From NCBI RefSeq assembly GCF_042242105.1, contig NC_092012.1, forward strand, positions 15,843,223-15,907,222: a DNA stretch of 64,000 nt, written 5' to 3'. The position numbers and the translations under genes are program-made. Every line of letters begins with the position of its first letter. The first letter of the stretch is position 1. The stretch is from Pempheris klunzingeri (taxonomy: Eukaryota; Chordata; Actinopteri; Acropomatiformes; Pempheridae). The notes beneath the pieces are model-generated. The model made no database searches. It worked only from the letters and a program-made list of their open reading frames with translations, and was not told the origin of the DNA. Shown here in pieces: positions 35,301 through 46,079 of the stretch.

Positions 35301-38300
35301 ACACAGATCACACTGTCTATACTCTCTGCCAACATTTTAACCAGATGGTTTATGTCTCATGCTTAACCAACATCTAGCTTCTGTAGCACTGTAGAAACAC
35401 GTTTGGCTGCCTGAGATTGCAAAACTTTCTTGGGCATATTTGCGATGAGCCACACTGCTTATTCTGTGACTGTTGTAAGACATCGCAGTTAAAGATCTCT
35501 GGGGAGCTGTGATCTGCGTCCAGCCAGACGTCATCTAAGGTTAGTTTCATCCGACGTAAAAACCCTATTAAACACCACATCGACTTTATGTAACTGTGCC
35601 AGTTGGCAGCTACAAAAGGAAGCACAAGAGTGACGTGAATACTTACAAACTGTGCATCTGATAAGCTTAGACTGGAAGCTACTTTACAATGACTACACTG
35701 AGCATGATTGGTGACTCCTAAGGTGATGATGTAAACCAGTCTTCATGAAACCATTTCTTTCTATGCCTTCTACCTCTGAGACACAGCCACTAAGTCTGAG
35801 ATAACTCCTGAAAAAGCCTTGGAGTGCTCGTGCCCCATGCAGAGAAACACATCCCTGGCAGTCTCTGGCTTACCTCACCATTACTCCCATTCTCCATGAG
35901 CCATATTCACACAGTGATTCAGTGGCTTTCCATAGCTACCATGCATCACAAAGCCTGCAAAGTCACTCTAACTTAACCATGCTGCAGATCAAGTTCTGCT
36001 TTCCTTTCTGTCTGAACTGACAGCACATCATTAAAAAAAAAATAGCACAGAAGTGGAAGACCTGAGCTGATCTGTTTGTTCATTCACGTGCACATACAAA
36101 ACAGTACGTTACTTACATCTGTGTAGATGTTGTTTCCGATCACAGGTGACCAATAAGAAGGCTGAGTCTTGCAGTTGGCTGGACAGAAGATCCTGAGAAA
36201 CAATTTGGACATTAGAGTGAATTTGCAGCAGAGTGGGATCAGATTTCATGGAAATAAGGATGGTTCAACGCACTGTAATGAGGTCGTGAGCAGGACATTT
36301 TAAAGAGTTAATTAATGTACAGTATTTGTAAAAGCTGACAAACACCAATAATAGAATAAAGCAAAACCTTCAATTGGCTAAATATTTCATGCTTTAGAGA
36401 GTGATAAGATTGTGGATGTGAGAAGGCACCTTGGACAGTGTGAGTAGGGCTTTTTGAAAGGGCAGATTTCAGCCACTGTGGTGTAGCAGTCAGCGGTCAT
36501 ATCTGTCACAGAGAGAGCACAGGAAAATGCTTAATCTACTTAATACATGTTGGCTGGTTGTGTAAATCTACATGCAATCAAAGCTCTTTTTAAAAGCAGT
36601 GCTTCACTTACCTTCCACTTTTGCCATCACAAAGGCATTGCCAGGTTTATATTTACTGTAAAAGACATCATGGTGTTTAGAAATCTGGGAAACAAATGGT
36701 TCTGAGAAAACCCAGTTATTGTGCAAAATGTGAATCACAGAAGTGGGGAAGTATGTTTCATAAGTGCCGATTGAGTAATTGATGTTTCAGTCTATTTGGG
36801 AAACTTAGACCAAGCACAAATATCTACCTTAGGGACTCGATGCCATTCTTTGTGGATCTGACAAAGAATGGATACTTGTCTGTCCTTGTGACGTCGACCA
36901 CTCCTCCATTGTTGTCAATGGCTCCAAAATGGATAGCAGCTCGGCAAATACTTGATTGCTGAAACAGAAAAATGAACACTTATGAGTACACGCATTTATA
37001 GTATAAATTGCTGCATGATGCAAGATTTCATGTCGGACAGACTCACCACATCGTAAAAGAGAGTTCCCCAAACTTTCCCCTTCTTAGTCAGACAATTAGC
37101 AGGGCAATTATATCTGCAGAGGCAGGAAATCAGACAGAGTGAGCTGATACCGGAGTGTACAGTAAATGTGAATGAATAAGACAAAGAAGAAAAAATAACC
37201 CGACCTGTTGCATGTTGCGCCTCTACACTTATCTCGAAGTCTAGTCTCACACTTAATGTTCTGAGCTGCAAGAACAAGACGAAAAGTTAGAAAAGTAATA
37301 CACAAAATATGAAAGTTTAAGTCTATTGTCGATCATTCCTGTAGTTACCGAGATAAGTGTTACTGGGAGTCTTTGAAGGTGGCACCCTGGGTGTGGTGGG
37401 CTTAGGAGTAGAGGGTTTGGACAGCGGTTTCTTAGGAGGAGATGGTTTAGGTTTGGGGGCAGGTTTAGCGGTGGTACGAGGTGGCAGTGGAACCTGAGGC
37501 TTCTCCACCTCGTTCATGTCCTCTGTCTCTGAGCGCTGAGAGTCTACAGGTGAACAAACAGACAGGGTTCCGGTTGGCAGCATGTTTAATTTTAACATCT
37601 TTCATTAAAAAGCATGTGGGTTCGCTCACCTTTGTAGCACAGGTTATTTCTACATCCTCCTCCATAGCTGGGAGGGCAATGGGAACAAGGGCGTCCATGC
37701 TGGTATGGAGCCTCACCAATCCAGTTGCCCCTGCAGAAGTGAACAGTGGACAGCTTGACTAAGGTGGAAATTAATCATCAGTCAAGCGTCACTGGGCTCA
37801 TGGTCTTGTAATTACCTCAGCGCTCTTTGTCCATGGTCAACACTCATAATAGTCATTAATCCCACAAACTAATAAAAACACTCCTCGTTGTCTCTCAGGC
37901 AATTAAATCCTGTGGGCTGTCTGGAAAACAAGCGCCTGCTCTACTCTTATTTTTCTTTCCCTGTGCTTCATTATTATTTTTCTATTCTGACTTCTGGAGG
38001 AATTTTAATGGTCCCAATATGTCGTACAGACGTCTCGTCTACAACTAGCGCTACATTTCTGCAGTTCAGCTATAACAGGAACATACGCTGGAGCATTTGT
38101 CGGCATTGTAGGGAGGAAGAATGTAAATAAGAGTCAAGAGAGCAGAGGTGTTGAAGAACAGTGGAAGACGGAGGAATGTTGATCTTACTTTGGGGAATAG
38201 TTGCACACAAGGTAAACGGCGTTCTCCCACATTTCCCCCCACACGTTCATCCTTGGGCACACGTGCACAGCACAGCCCACTCGGTTAGTGGTTGCCCAGA

Positions 38301-40102
38301 CCAGCTGTACAGAAAGAAAAAAAAGAATGGCCAAAGTTAGCACAAACAATTGCTGAGTGGACAGAGACATTAAGCTTGTAGCCTAGATTTCCTGCTTCAC
38401 TTCCCCACTGCCCAGTGGTTCAATCAGTCATTGTAGAGGAAGCAACTAGATGGGCAGTCTCCAGTAATGGTGCCTCTGGGACTTCCAGAAGTGCCAGATC
38501 GGTTATCCTGCCCTCTGTGACACAATCATGATCATTTTCATCATCCAGTCAGAAGTGGAAAGAATGGGAGTTTTTAATATCTTAGTTTTGAAAGAAGCAG
38601 AAGTCAGCGTAGGTCCAGAACTGTCTAAGGTGAAATAAAATGCCTTATTAAACGGAAAGCTGCTGCAGTGGTGTTACAGATGAATGATGTGCCATTTGAC
38701 AGCAAATACAACACAGCATGTTCCATAACTCCCCCTCACTTTCTTCCCAAACATGTGCACTCTCCCTCCTCAGGAATGTTCATCTTTTTTCCTGGTATAG
38801 TTAGAGGCCATTGGAAGCAGTGAGTCAGCACACAGACTGATGTGTGCTGAGAGCTGGTAATTCACCTCAATGTACTCTCAGACGGTCCAGCATTTCTCTG
38901 GACAGGTAGTTATGGTGTATGACTGCCTGGGCTGCAGGCACATCAGCACTTCCAGAAAATGAAAGACAGAGACAAGGTGATGATGCTCAGATTTGGCACT
39001 GTCTCCTCTCTGTAGCATCTTCAAAAAAAAAAAAAAAAAAAAATCCAGGTCAAGCAGTGAGGGGTGTCTGGTGTGTCTGGAAATGACTACCAGATGGCAG
39101 TGATCAGGTTTCAGGGCAAAGGCAGAAGGAGGAGTCTAGATGCTTCTGTAAACTCATCCCAGCAGCTACAAAGTAAAGTCTTAGGGAAGAGGAGGCAAGC
39201 TCATACATTTCAGTTTCCTTTTGATTGATATCTTCATTTTAATTTTCACTCACTGATTCTTCTTCTCTCCTTTGTTCCATCCATTTTTCTATTTATCCAG
39301 TTAACATCCTTGTATTCACTGTCTACAAGTTGCTATATCCATGCCTGTCACGTAACCCCGCAGTCCCTCCGCAACTATGCCCATAAATACTGTGAAATAT
39401 CATACAGGCTGCACACCACCTGATACTGCCCTGCAACACCTGTCAAGTGACATGTGCTGCATATTAGAGATAAAAGAAGCCTTAACAGATTGTATCAAAG
39501 GTATAGCAGAAATTGGACGGTTCAACCTAAAGTGACGCTTTAAATCTGTGCCAAGTTTTTCAGCTTCATACAACTGATCAATTCAAGAGAAGGCTTATAA
39601 CTCAGTGCCAAGCGCTTTGTTAAAGGAGCACTCCATCGATTTTGCATTGCAATCTAATCAAATTGTTGGATTAAGGAAACCAGATATATTGTCCTTTTTA
39701 TTCCACGCATTCTTCTTCCTTGTCAAGAGCTCACTTTTTTCCAACTACACACCCTAGATTTCACCCTACAAACTTAGTAGTCATCAGCCCCGACCGGTGC
39801 TTGTCAAGTGTCATCACTTTAGACCTCATGCAGCTCCCTCTGGTGCTGCAAAAGGTTTTATACAATTGTTTTTACATACAAGACTTTGAGACTTTGATGT
39901 GTCAAATTAGTGAGGTTCCTCATCAATATATTTTTTGTCTTTTTATTTTTTTTTCATCTCACCTGGGTGTAATGGGTGCACATGGGACCGGAGCAGCGTT
40001 CTGGACACCAGGGATTGCACTCTTGGGGGTAGGGATAGGTGTAGTCTTTCACCTCATCATACCAGGCCTGGACATGGAGGGCAGGGGAGCGGTATCTGTA
40101 GG

Positions 40103-40139
<37 letters not shown>

Positions 40140-43100
40140 GACAAACAGTAGGCTCAGTCACGGGCCATCCAGGTACCACGGGCAAAAGGGAAATATCTGA
40201 GGGAGCTGCCAGGTGCTTTGGCTAGACTTGAGAAACACTGCATGAACCTCCCTGCTCCTCCCCCTCCCTTCAGGCCTCAAATGATGAGTCTGAATTTGAC
40301 CTGGCACACACAACGGCAGTCTGTGCGCCTCCATAACAGGGGAAATCAAATCAGGCTGAAAAAAAAGAATCAAAGCAAACCTAAACATGGCTCCACAGCC
40401 TAACAAATCAGTTCTAGCTCTCATTATAAACATCTCTTTTTACGGTATTGAAAAGTGCTGAGCTTATAAATGGGGAGTAGAGGACGGATGGAAAAAAAGG
40501 ACTCCACATCAGGGTTTTCTGGCACAGGCAGAAAAGAAGGGAATAGGGAAAGAGGCTGTGAGAATGAGAGCAGATTCCTGGAAGGGCACCTGCTGCGATA
40601 GACATACACTGTCATGCACAGAAGCCTACTGTGTCTGGCGTCTGCTCAGACACACAAACACGCATTCACACAAACATCAACCTTAATACACTTGCACTGA
40701 GTAGCACTGCCCATGCTTACGCTTCACAAATATAAATGGTCCAAGCTTTTCTTCAGATCAGTTCAAACCAATATTGAGATGTCGTATTTCCTGCTGTAAG
40801 CGGATACTCATCACTGCAGCTGGAGACGAGAAACGACTTCTTGCAACATTGACAGCTCGGAAAAGACTTTAATAAAACAGTAATAAAAAAAAAAAAGAAG
40901 AGCATAGACCTGACGATTATGTGAGAGAACAAGGGAGAATTACTGTTTGTGCTGCCTGGGCCTGGACATCAACGCTCAAAGCTTTTTTGGCACCAACCAA
41001 AATCCGTACATAACATCAGTATTGTATCAAAAGTTGGCATCCAGGGTCAGGTCAGATTTGTAGTCTTGTTTACTCATTTTGTAATCAGATGTTTAGTGAT
41101 TTGAAACTTAATTGTATCTTATTTAGGTTTGTGTACTACTGCTTGTGTTTAGACATTTCACCTTCGAGAACTTTGGCTTTGTTTGCCACTTTCTAATAAG
41201 CCAACCTTTATAAAGAGTTTATAATTTGTAACTTGAAGCTTTATTAATGTTAATTGATACTTTACTGATGCTTTACATCAGCTATAAGCCATAATGAGAA
41301 CGACTTTTGAGTTGCCACTAAAAGTCTCCAGTCATGCTAGCGGCTCTGTAAGGCTGTACATGTAAGCATTAGTTAAAGATTTATTAACCAATAATTAGGC
41401 TATAAGCTACAATTTATATAGGCTTTATAAATCAATAGTCCTAAAAACCTTTCCCTGAAAAATATTGTTTAATATTTGTACTGAAAATTCATGATATTCA
41501 GCCGTAACACTGCTATTGGTATTTATAAAATCTATTCTACACTTTCTGTTACATTTTCACCTGTAATCATAATCAAACTAAACACAGGTAAAGTCTCTTT
41601 GGAGTCTTACAATAACATGGCTAACTGTTCTCGACAATGCGTGTTATTGCATCTCACCTTCCCCAGTGAACAGCTAGGTTTTGTCCAATGGACATGAGCA
41701 GGTCCTGAGGTCCGTGGTCCCACTGACACTCCTCTGCCCAATGCGTGGCAGACCTCTCCAGATCATCATCCCAAACCTGCACACATAAAGCGAAACAAGG
41801 AATCCACTCATGTTAGACACCAGTAGGAAGATTCACCTGCTGCATCTGCTTCAGTGTAAAGCCTTAAAATCCACATCTTGTTCTGACTCAGTAGATACCT
41901 AACCGCCACTTGTTCAAGGCCTCTGCTCCTGAACTTCCTTCCTTCCAAATGAGCTGAAACCGACCTGGACACAAGTACAACATTAACCTTAGACGGTGAC
42001 ATTTGAGTGGAGCAGCTGGTGCCTGGCCCTGGTCCACTACAAATCTCCAGCAATCACAGCTGAATTATCCACATTTCCTGAGTGGGTTTCTTTACAGCGG
42101 TGGAGAGGAGGGTGGAAAGCGGAGAAGACACCTGACTCCCACTGTGGAGGGGGGGGGGCTACGCATACAGCATGGCCCCTTGAAGCACATCACCTCAGTA
42201 AATTTCCAGCCTTTTGGTGGTCGCTAAAACATGCACACACAGACACCACTGTAACCCCAAACAGCCATACACTAACACAAACACACACACTGCTTGTTCG
42301 CTGGAATTTGAGAGAGCAGTGGGCAGAGTAAATCTTCAGACGCTTTCCTCCTCGGCTACAACCGCACTCCAGAGACACAGGCCGCCACTTTGTAGACCTC
42401 GTGGTTTTCAATAACCTTCTGTCTCTCAACAATAATCCCTCTGCTACTTTATCCATTGATGTGCCACGTCGTCCCCCATAATTTCCCCTTTCCAGCTTTA
42501 TTCTCTCTGTCCTCCTTTGACCCGGCCCTCCCTCGCTCTCATGTCTTCTCCTGCACTGAGCTGTTTGCAGGTAGGACAGAGTCAGCATTATTATCCTCCT
42601 TGTAAAAGAGCGGCACAGCAGGTTGGCAACAGCTCACCATCATTACTGCATGTTTCCAGCTGAGAGAAAGGGTTGTTTTTATGACAGCAACACCACTTTT
42701 CTAGGCAGCATAAAACCTTAAACCCCAATCACGAGCCTCATCTAAGAGCTCAGTGTTGCTGACACTTCCACATTAAATTCTTTGTGATGTAAAGCCAAAC
42801 GTTAAAATGATCTTTGTTGGTTAAGAATAATAGTGAAATATGTAATTAGGCTAATAGGACATGTCTAACCATGTACTCCATATTCGAGGAGGTGGGGTAG
42901 ACGCCGGCCCTCAGCTTGTTGTGCAGTTGGAGGATCTCCTCACGGTCCGACCAGCGGATGTCCCGTCGGGTCCTACCGCCAGCTGTGTTGCTGGTGCTGT
43001 TCTGGTCCGCTTCTTCCTCGTAGCGGCTCAGCAGCTGCCTGAGCTCCTTGGAGTCAGGCAGGAAGAGGGAAGCTGAGTCCCTGACGCACAACAGCAGGAG

Positions 43101-43145
43101 GGAGAGGGAGAGGAGAGGGAGCCAGGTCATGGCAGCGCAGTTCAT
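32347..43145 (-). CDS. crispld2: Cysteine-rich secretory protein LCCL domain-containing 2
   Basis: This secreted extracellular-matrix protein has a CAP domain followed by two LCCL domains. Mammalian CRISPLD2 binds lipopolysaccharide and acts in lung and facial development. Fourteen coding exons join without frame break into 524 residues (human 497): 42870-43145, 41658-41776, 39963-40095, 38189-38304, 37630-37730, 37349-37543, 37205-37265, 37047-37113, 36828-36958, 36612-36655, 36430-36502, 36117-36192, 34897-35027, 32347-32398. A hydrophobic signal peptide ([13 protein letters not shown]) starts the protein. The CAP domain spans about 65-215 ([25 protein letters not shown]), with a cysteine-rich hinge to about 248. 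A Pro/Lys-rich linker covers 249-313, and LCCL domains about 314-414 and 415-524. [11 protein letters not shown] and PSYWSPVIG favour CRISPLD2 over CRISPLD1. The next gene is usp10, as in human. ATG at 43145 is followed by another at 43130. Confidence 0.95.
34897..35027 (-). CDS. crispld2: crispld2 exon 13 (second LCCL domain)
   Basis: Encodes [30 protein letters not shown] and NGIQSE. The acceptor is cttcatag and the donor gtatga. Confidence 0.93.
35168..35202. repeat. (CA)n microsatellite, interrupted
   Basis: Eleven or so CA units, an aag interruption, then more CA, in crispld2 intron 12 about 140 bp upstream (transcript sense) of exon 13. Confidence 0.9.
36117..36192 (-). CDS. crispld2: crispld2 exon 12 (second LCCL domain)
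   Basis: Encodes [19 protein letters not shown] and ends at NNIYTD before a consensus gtaagt donor. Confidence 0.93.
36430..36502 (-). CDS. crispld2: crispld2 exon 11 (second LCCL domain start)
   Basis: Encodes [20 protein letters not shown], opening the second LCCL domain. The acceptor is tctgtgacag and the donor gtgcct. Confidence 0.92.
36612..36655 (-). CDS. crispld2: crispld2 exon 10 (end of first LCCL domain)
   Basis: This 44-bp exon encodes [15 protein letters not shown], the counterpart of SKYKPSSSF in mammals. The donor is gtaagt. Confidence 0.9.
36828..36958 (-). CDS. crispld2: crispld2 exon 9 (first LCCL domain)
   Basis: Encodes [18 protein letters not shown] and [14 protein letters not shown]. 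It has the same length (131 bp) and phase as exon 13, reflecting the internal LCCL duplication. Confidence 0.93.
37047..37113 (-). CDS. crispld2: crispld2 exon 8 (first LCCL domain)
   Basis: Encodes [20 protein letters not shown] with acceptor cctctgcag and donor gtgagt. Confidence 0.92.
37205..37265 (-). CDS. crispld2: crispld2 exon 7 (first LCCL domain start)
   Basis: Encodes [20 protein letters not shown]. Phase demands the acceptor cttgcag before CTCAG; the closer AG five bases later would give an immediate stop. Confidence 0.9.
37349..37543 (-). CDS. crispld2: crispld2 exon 6 (Pro/Lys-rich linker)
   Basis: Encodes [18 protein letters not shown] and then a low-complexity stretch dominated by Pro, Lys, Thr and Ser. 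The MNEVE anchor matches human CRISPLD2, but the basic proline-rich part is longer. Confidence 0.9.
37630..37730 (-). CDS. crispld2: crispld2 exon 5 (CAP hinge)
   Basis: Encodes [20 protein letters not shown] and [13 protein letters not shown], close to identical with the CRISPLD2 hinge. Confidence 0.95.
38189..38304 (-). CDS. crispld2: crispld2 exon 4 (CAP domain)
   Basis: Encodes [16 protein letters not shown] and [14 protein letters not shown], the CAP signature region. The donor is gtaaga. Confidence 0.95.
39023..39043. repeat. Poly-A tract in crispld2 intron
   Basis: A run of 21 A in the intron between exons 3 and 4. It could be a retroposon tail, but no element or target duplication was recognised. 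Confidence 0.9.
39963..40095 (-). CDS. crispld2: crispld2 exon 3 (CAP domain)
   Basis: Encodes [20 protein letters not shown] and [11 protein letters not shown]. Its acceptor ccctacag follows a long (TG)n run on the transcribed strand. Confidence 0.94.
40105..40134. repeat. (CA)n microsatellite in crispld2 intron 2
   Basis: About 15 CA units, read as UG repeats in the crispld2 transcript, lie 9 bases before the exon 3 acceptor. Confidence 0.95.
41658..41776 (-). CDS. crispld2: crispld2 exon 2 (CAP domain)
   Basis: Encodes [18 protein letters not shown] and [12 protein letters not shown]. The acceptor is gtgtgcag and the donor gtgaga. Confidence 0.94.
42870..43145 (-). CDS. crispld2: crispld2 exon 1 (signal peptide and CAP start)
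   Basis: Starts at ATG 43145, encodes the signal peptide, a basic TRRDIR site and [11 protein letters not shown], and ends at NMEYM before gttaga. The transcript part upstream (43146-43236) is 5' UTR behind acceptor ccccctgcag. Confidence 0.92.
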
Positions 43146-45774
43146 TCCGACACTTCAGCTGTCTGGGTTGGACTTTCAGACGACAGTAGACAGCGGCTCG
43201 TGTGTGAACGCTGCTCCTCAGAAACCCAGACAAAACCTGCAGGGGGTGAGGAAACATTTAATGAGTCTTTCCCCACTGTGTGAGTCAACAAAGCAGGGCA
43301 CCGATTACAAAATATGGGCGTACAGATTGCTAAAGTAATGCAAGCTGCCAATTGAATAGACACACACGGAAACATGCAGGTTTACAAAGTATTACAAGTA
43401 TGAAAAGTAGAGGGGATTGCCCAGCAAGACTTTCCATCAGTGTCACCTCTCAGCATTTTCTGATAAATTATTGATATGGAAATATGTAGGTCTTCATTCT
43501 TTCCCTTGTATTGTGTTACTTTATGATGTTCAGTAGTAAACTGTCCTCCCTCAACACTTCTGCTTTCTGTAAGTTCATGGCTGTTGCATAAAACCTATCA
43601 CTAATTTATGAAGTGCACTAACAGAATCTGAGGCAATCCAATACAACTGCATGGCAATAAGTCCTTCCTTTAGGGAGCTTTGGATGTTCAGTTATTGATT
43701 ACACTGAGGTTGTTTTTGAGGCGCTGTACTGGAGTGAATTACACTGAAAGGTGCCTCCACCTTATGTATGTAAATGAGCAAAACACAAAACACTGCTCAT
43801 TATGATGCAATTGAACTCCTACAGCCTCAATTATCACCACAGACTTTAATGGGAAGCAGATCATTATAAGCATGCAGAGCTGTTGCACTGAATTGCATCG
43901 TATTCTGTATATTAGTGTTTATGATCAAATCAAGCTTTTTGTTAAAGGTGATTATGTATATTTAAAAGGTATGTTCTCCTCTTTCTGTACACATACTGTG
44001 ATGTATCATGGACATTTGTCTTATTGCACTATGTAACTGGTCACAACACGATGAATGAACATCATATGACAATATATTATGACAGCATATTGTTACATTA
44101 TCATTCTGTGAGTGATCCTCTAATTACAAACCCCAATTTCTGTGTGTGCCAAAGTCTCATTAATATCAGTTATTTTCCTATAGACCCAAAAATAACATTA
44201 CCTGTACCATCATTAACAAACCAGTTAGCTTCTACATCCGAAAAATGAACTCTGTTTAAATGACTTTGAGAAATCAGACAAAGATTTAAGTTTATTTAAC
44301 CCTTACAGCCTGATTAGCAACATTTTAGTCAAAGTTCTTTAAAAAGCCTCTACCCAGAAATAATATAGCTTTATGAACCTGTCATTATCAGTACATGTAA
44401 CACTGACTTTGCTTTAGACTTGCAATGTAGCTATGTAGAGTATAATGAGAAATCTACCTCTCCTCCTCTCCTGACTCTCTCTGATTATTTTCTAACCAAA
44501 CTGAGTAGCAGGGTGGGACACTGAGGAGGCAGAGCCAAGATCAGGTTGTCAAGCTTTCACCCTGCTTTGAGCTAAACACTGCATTCTCGACACATCCAGG
44601 GGCAATACTCTGCAACTGAACCCGCATCTGACCTCCCTCTGGACGGCAACAAGCGAGAGGGATGATGTCCAAGATTAGAGCGAAACCAAATGTCACAAAG
44701 TTTTATAAAGAGAGAAGAGCAGTCAGTCAGTGTGATCAGAGAAGAAAGAAAAAAAATAAGCCAAGCCCCAGCTCGCACTGGTTGCTCTTATCCTTGAATC
44801 CCTTCACCTCTTTCCCTCTGGCTGAAAAGGCAGCTTGAGGTCTGGCACCGGCTTTGAGTCAACATGCTGTGCCAGCTCTGGGCACTGCGAGCCAGCGGGC
44901 AGCTCAGGCACCACACCCTTCTCCTCTGCCTGTGCCCCCCTTTTCACACTGAACCTCTACCAGCTTCTCTGTCTGGGCCCTTCTCATGGCTCTCATGAAT
45001 TTTATACCAGAGTGACAGACAGAGCAGAAGACTCGGACACACGTTCATATCCACATCTTGTTTATGGGAACCGAGTCCTCTCTGGCACAGGGGGGGGGGC
45101 TTGTATCTGATCTGACCCCCTCTCCACCTCACCACCAGGGTGAATGTAAACACATCTCATGTCACCATATAAATTGTCTGAATTATATAGATTTTCATAG
45201 ATGCATGCTCACTTTTTCACAACAGGGAGCCCTTTAAAGATTTTTTTTTTTTTTTTTTATAATTGTTTGTCTCTGGAACTGGATCTTGACATATTTCAAA
45301 TCTATCATAACACTTGCAAATACACTTCTACTTTGCTCATAAGCTTACTGCATGTGTGCAGCGTTTTCCATCACGGTAGCCACTGCTCTCCCATTGACAT
45401 TTCCTCAGTGAGGCTGCAGACACACAATGAATGGCAGTGTCCTGCCAACAGTCTCTTTCACAGTGGCATGGTCTGGGACCCAGATCCGAAATATAACAGA
45501 TGTAAGTGTCATAAGTTCATATTTTCATACAGAGCAAATCAACAAACCTGAAAAAGTAAAACAGGCTCACAAAGAAAGTTTAGCTTCACTTACACAGCAT
45601 TGCGCCACTGTTTAGGTCTTATTTCTGCAGGTTGATGTGCATTATGAAATAGAAATATGTGGATACACTCTAGAATTGAACCCATCTACAACTCCTGCTA
45701 CACGGACGGTCTACCTGCAAGCTTCAACACAATTATGCTGCAAATGAATGTGTGTAATACCTCATCTTGCTCAC

Positions 45775-45915
45775 CTCTGTCTTGCTCAGTTAGTATCCAG
45801 TTGTTTGAATATGTCGGAGCCGTTTTCCTGTGCGCGCAGGAGAGCTGTATTATTCCCCTGTGAGAGGACCAGGCTGCTGCTTGTTGGCCGTGTTCCCTGA
45901 AGCACATAGGAGCTG
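45775..45915 (-). other. crispld2: Probable non-coding first exon of crispld2
   Basis: On the minus strand a TATA box at 45942-45949 is followed by about 165 bp ending at a strong donor (CAGAG|gtgagc, exon edge 45775). The next acceptor in line is 43237 (cccctgcag), just before the ATG exon. The start near 45915 is set only by the usual 30-bp spacing from the TATA box. Confidence 0.5.
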
Positions 45916-45941
45916 TGTAACTCCTGAGCAGCTCAGAGCGC

Positions 45942-45949
45942 CTTATATA
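45942..45949 (-). promoter_or_regulatory. TATA box, candidate crispld2 promoter
   Basis: TATATAAG on the minus strand, with GC-rich sequence upstream (gcgcgcacagggcgcgcac at about 46045-46063). This contrasts with the AT-rich surroundings and fits a promoter. Confidence 0.55.
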
Positions 45950-46079
45950 GAGAAGGAGACCCTCAGGACCAAGGGAAAAAATTACTGTCTCTCCTCACTC
46001 CCCCACTCGCCAGCCTCCCTAAAGTAGGCTATGTTCTTAGCAGAGCGCGCACAGGGCGCGCACTGACGAGCAGCCTGAT

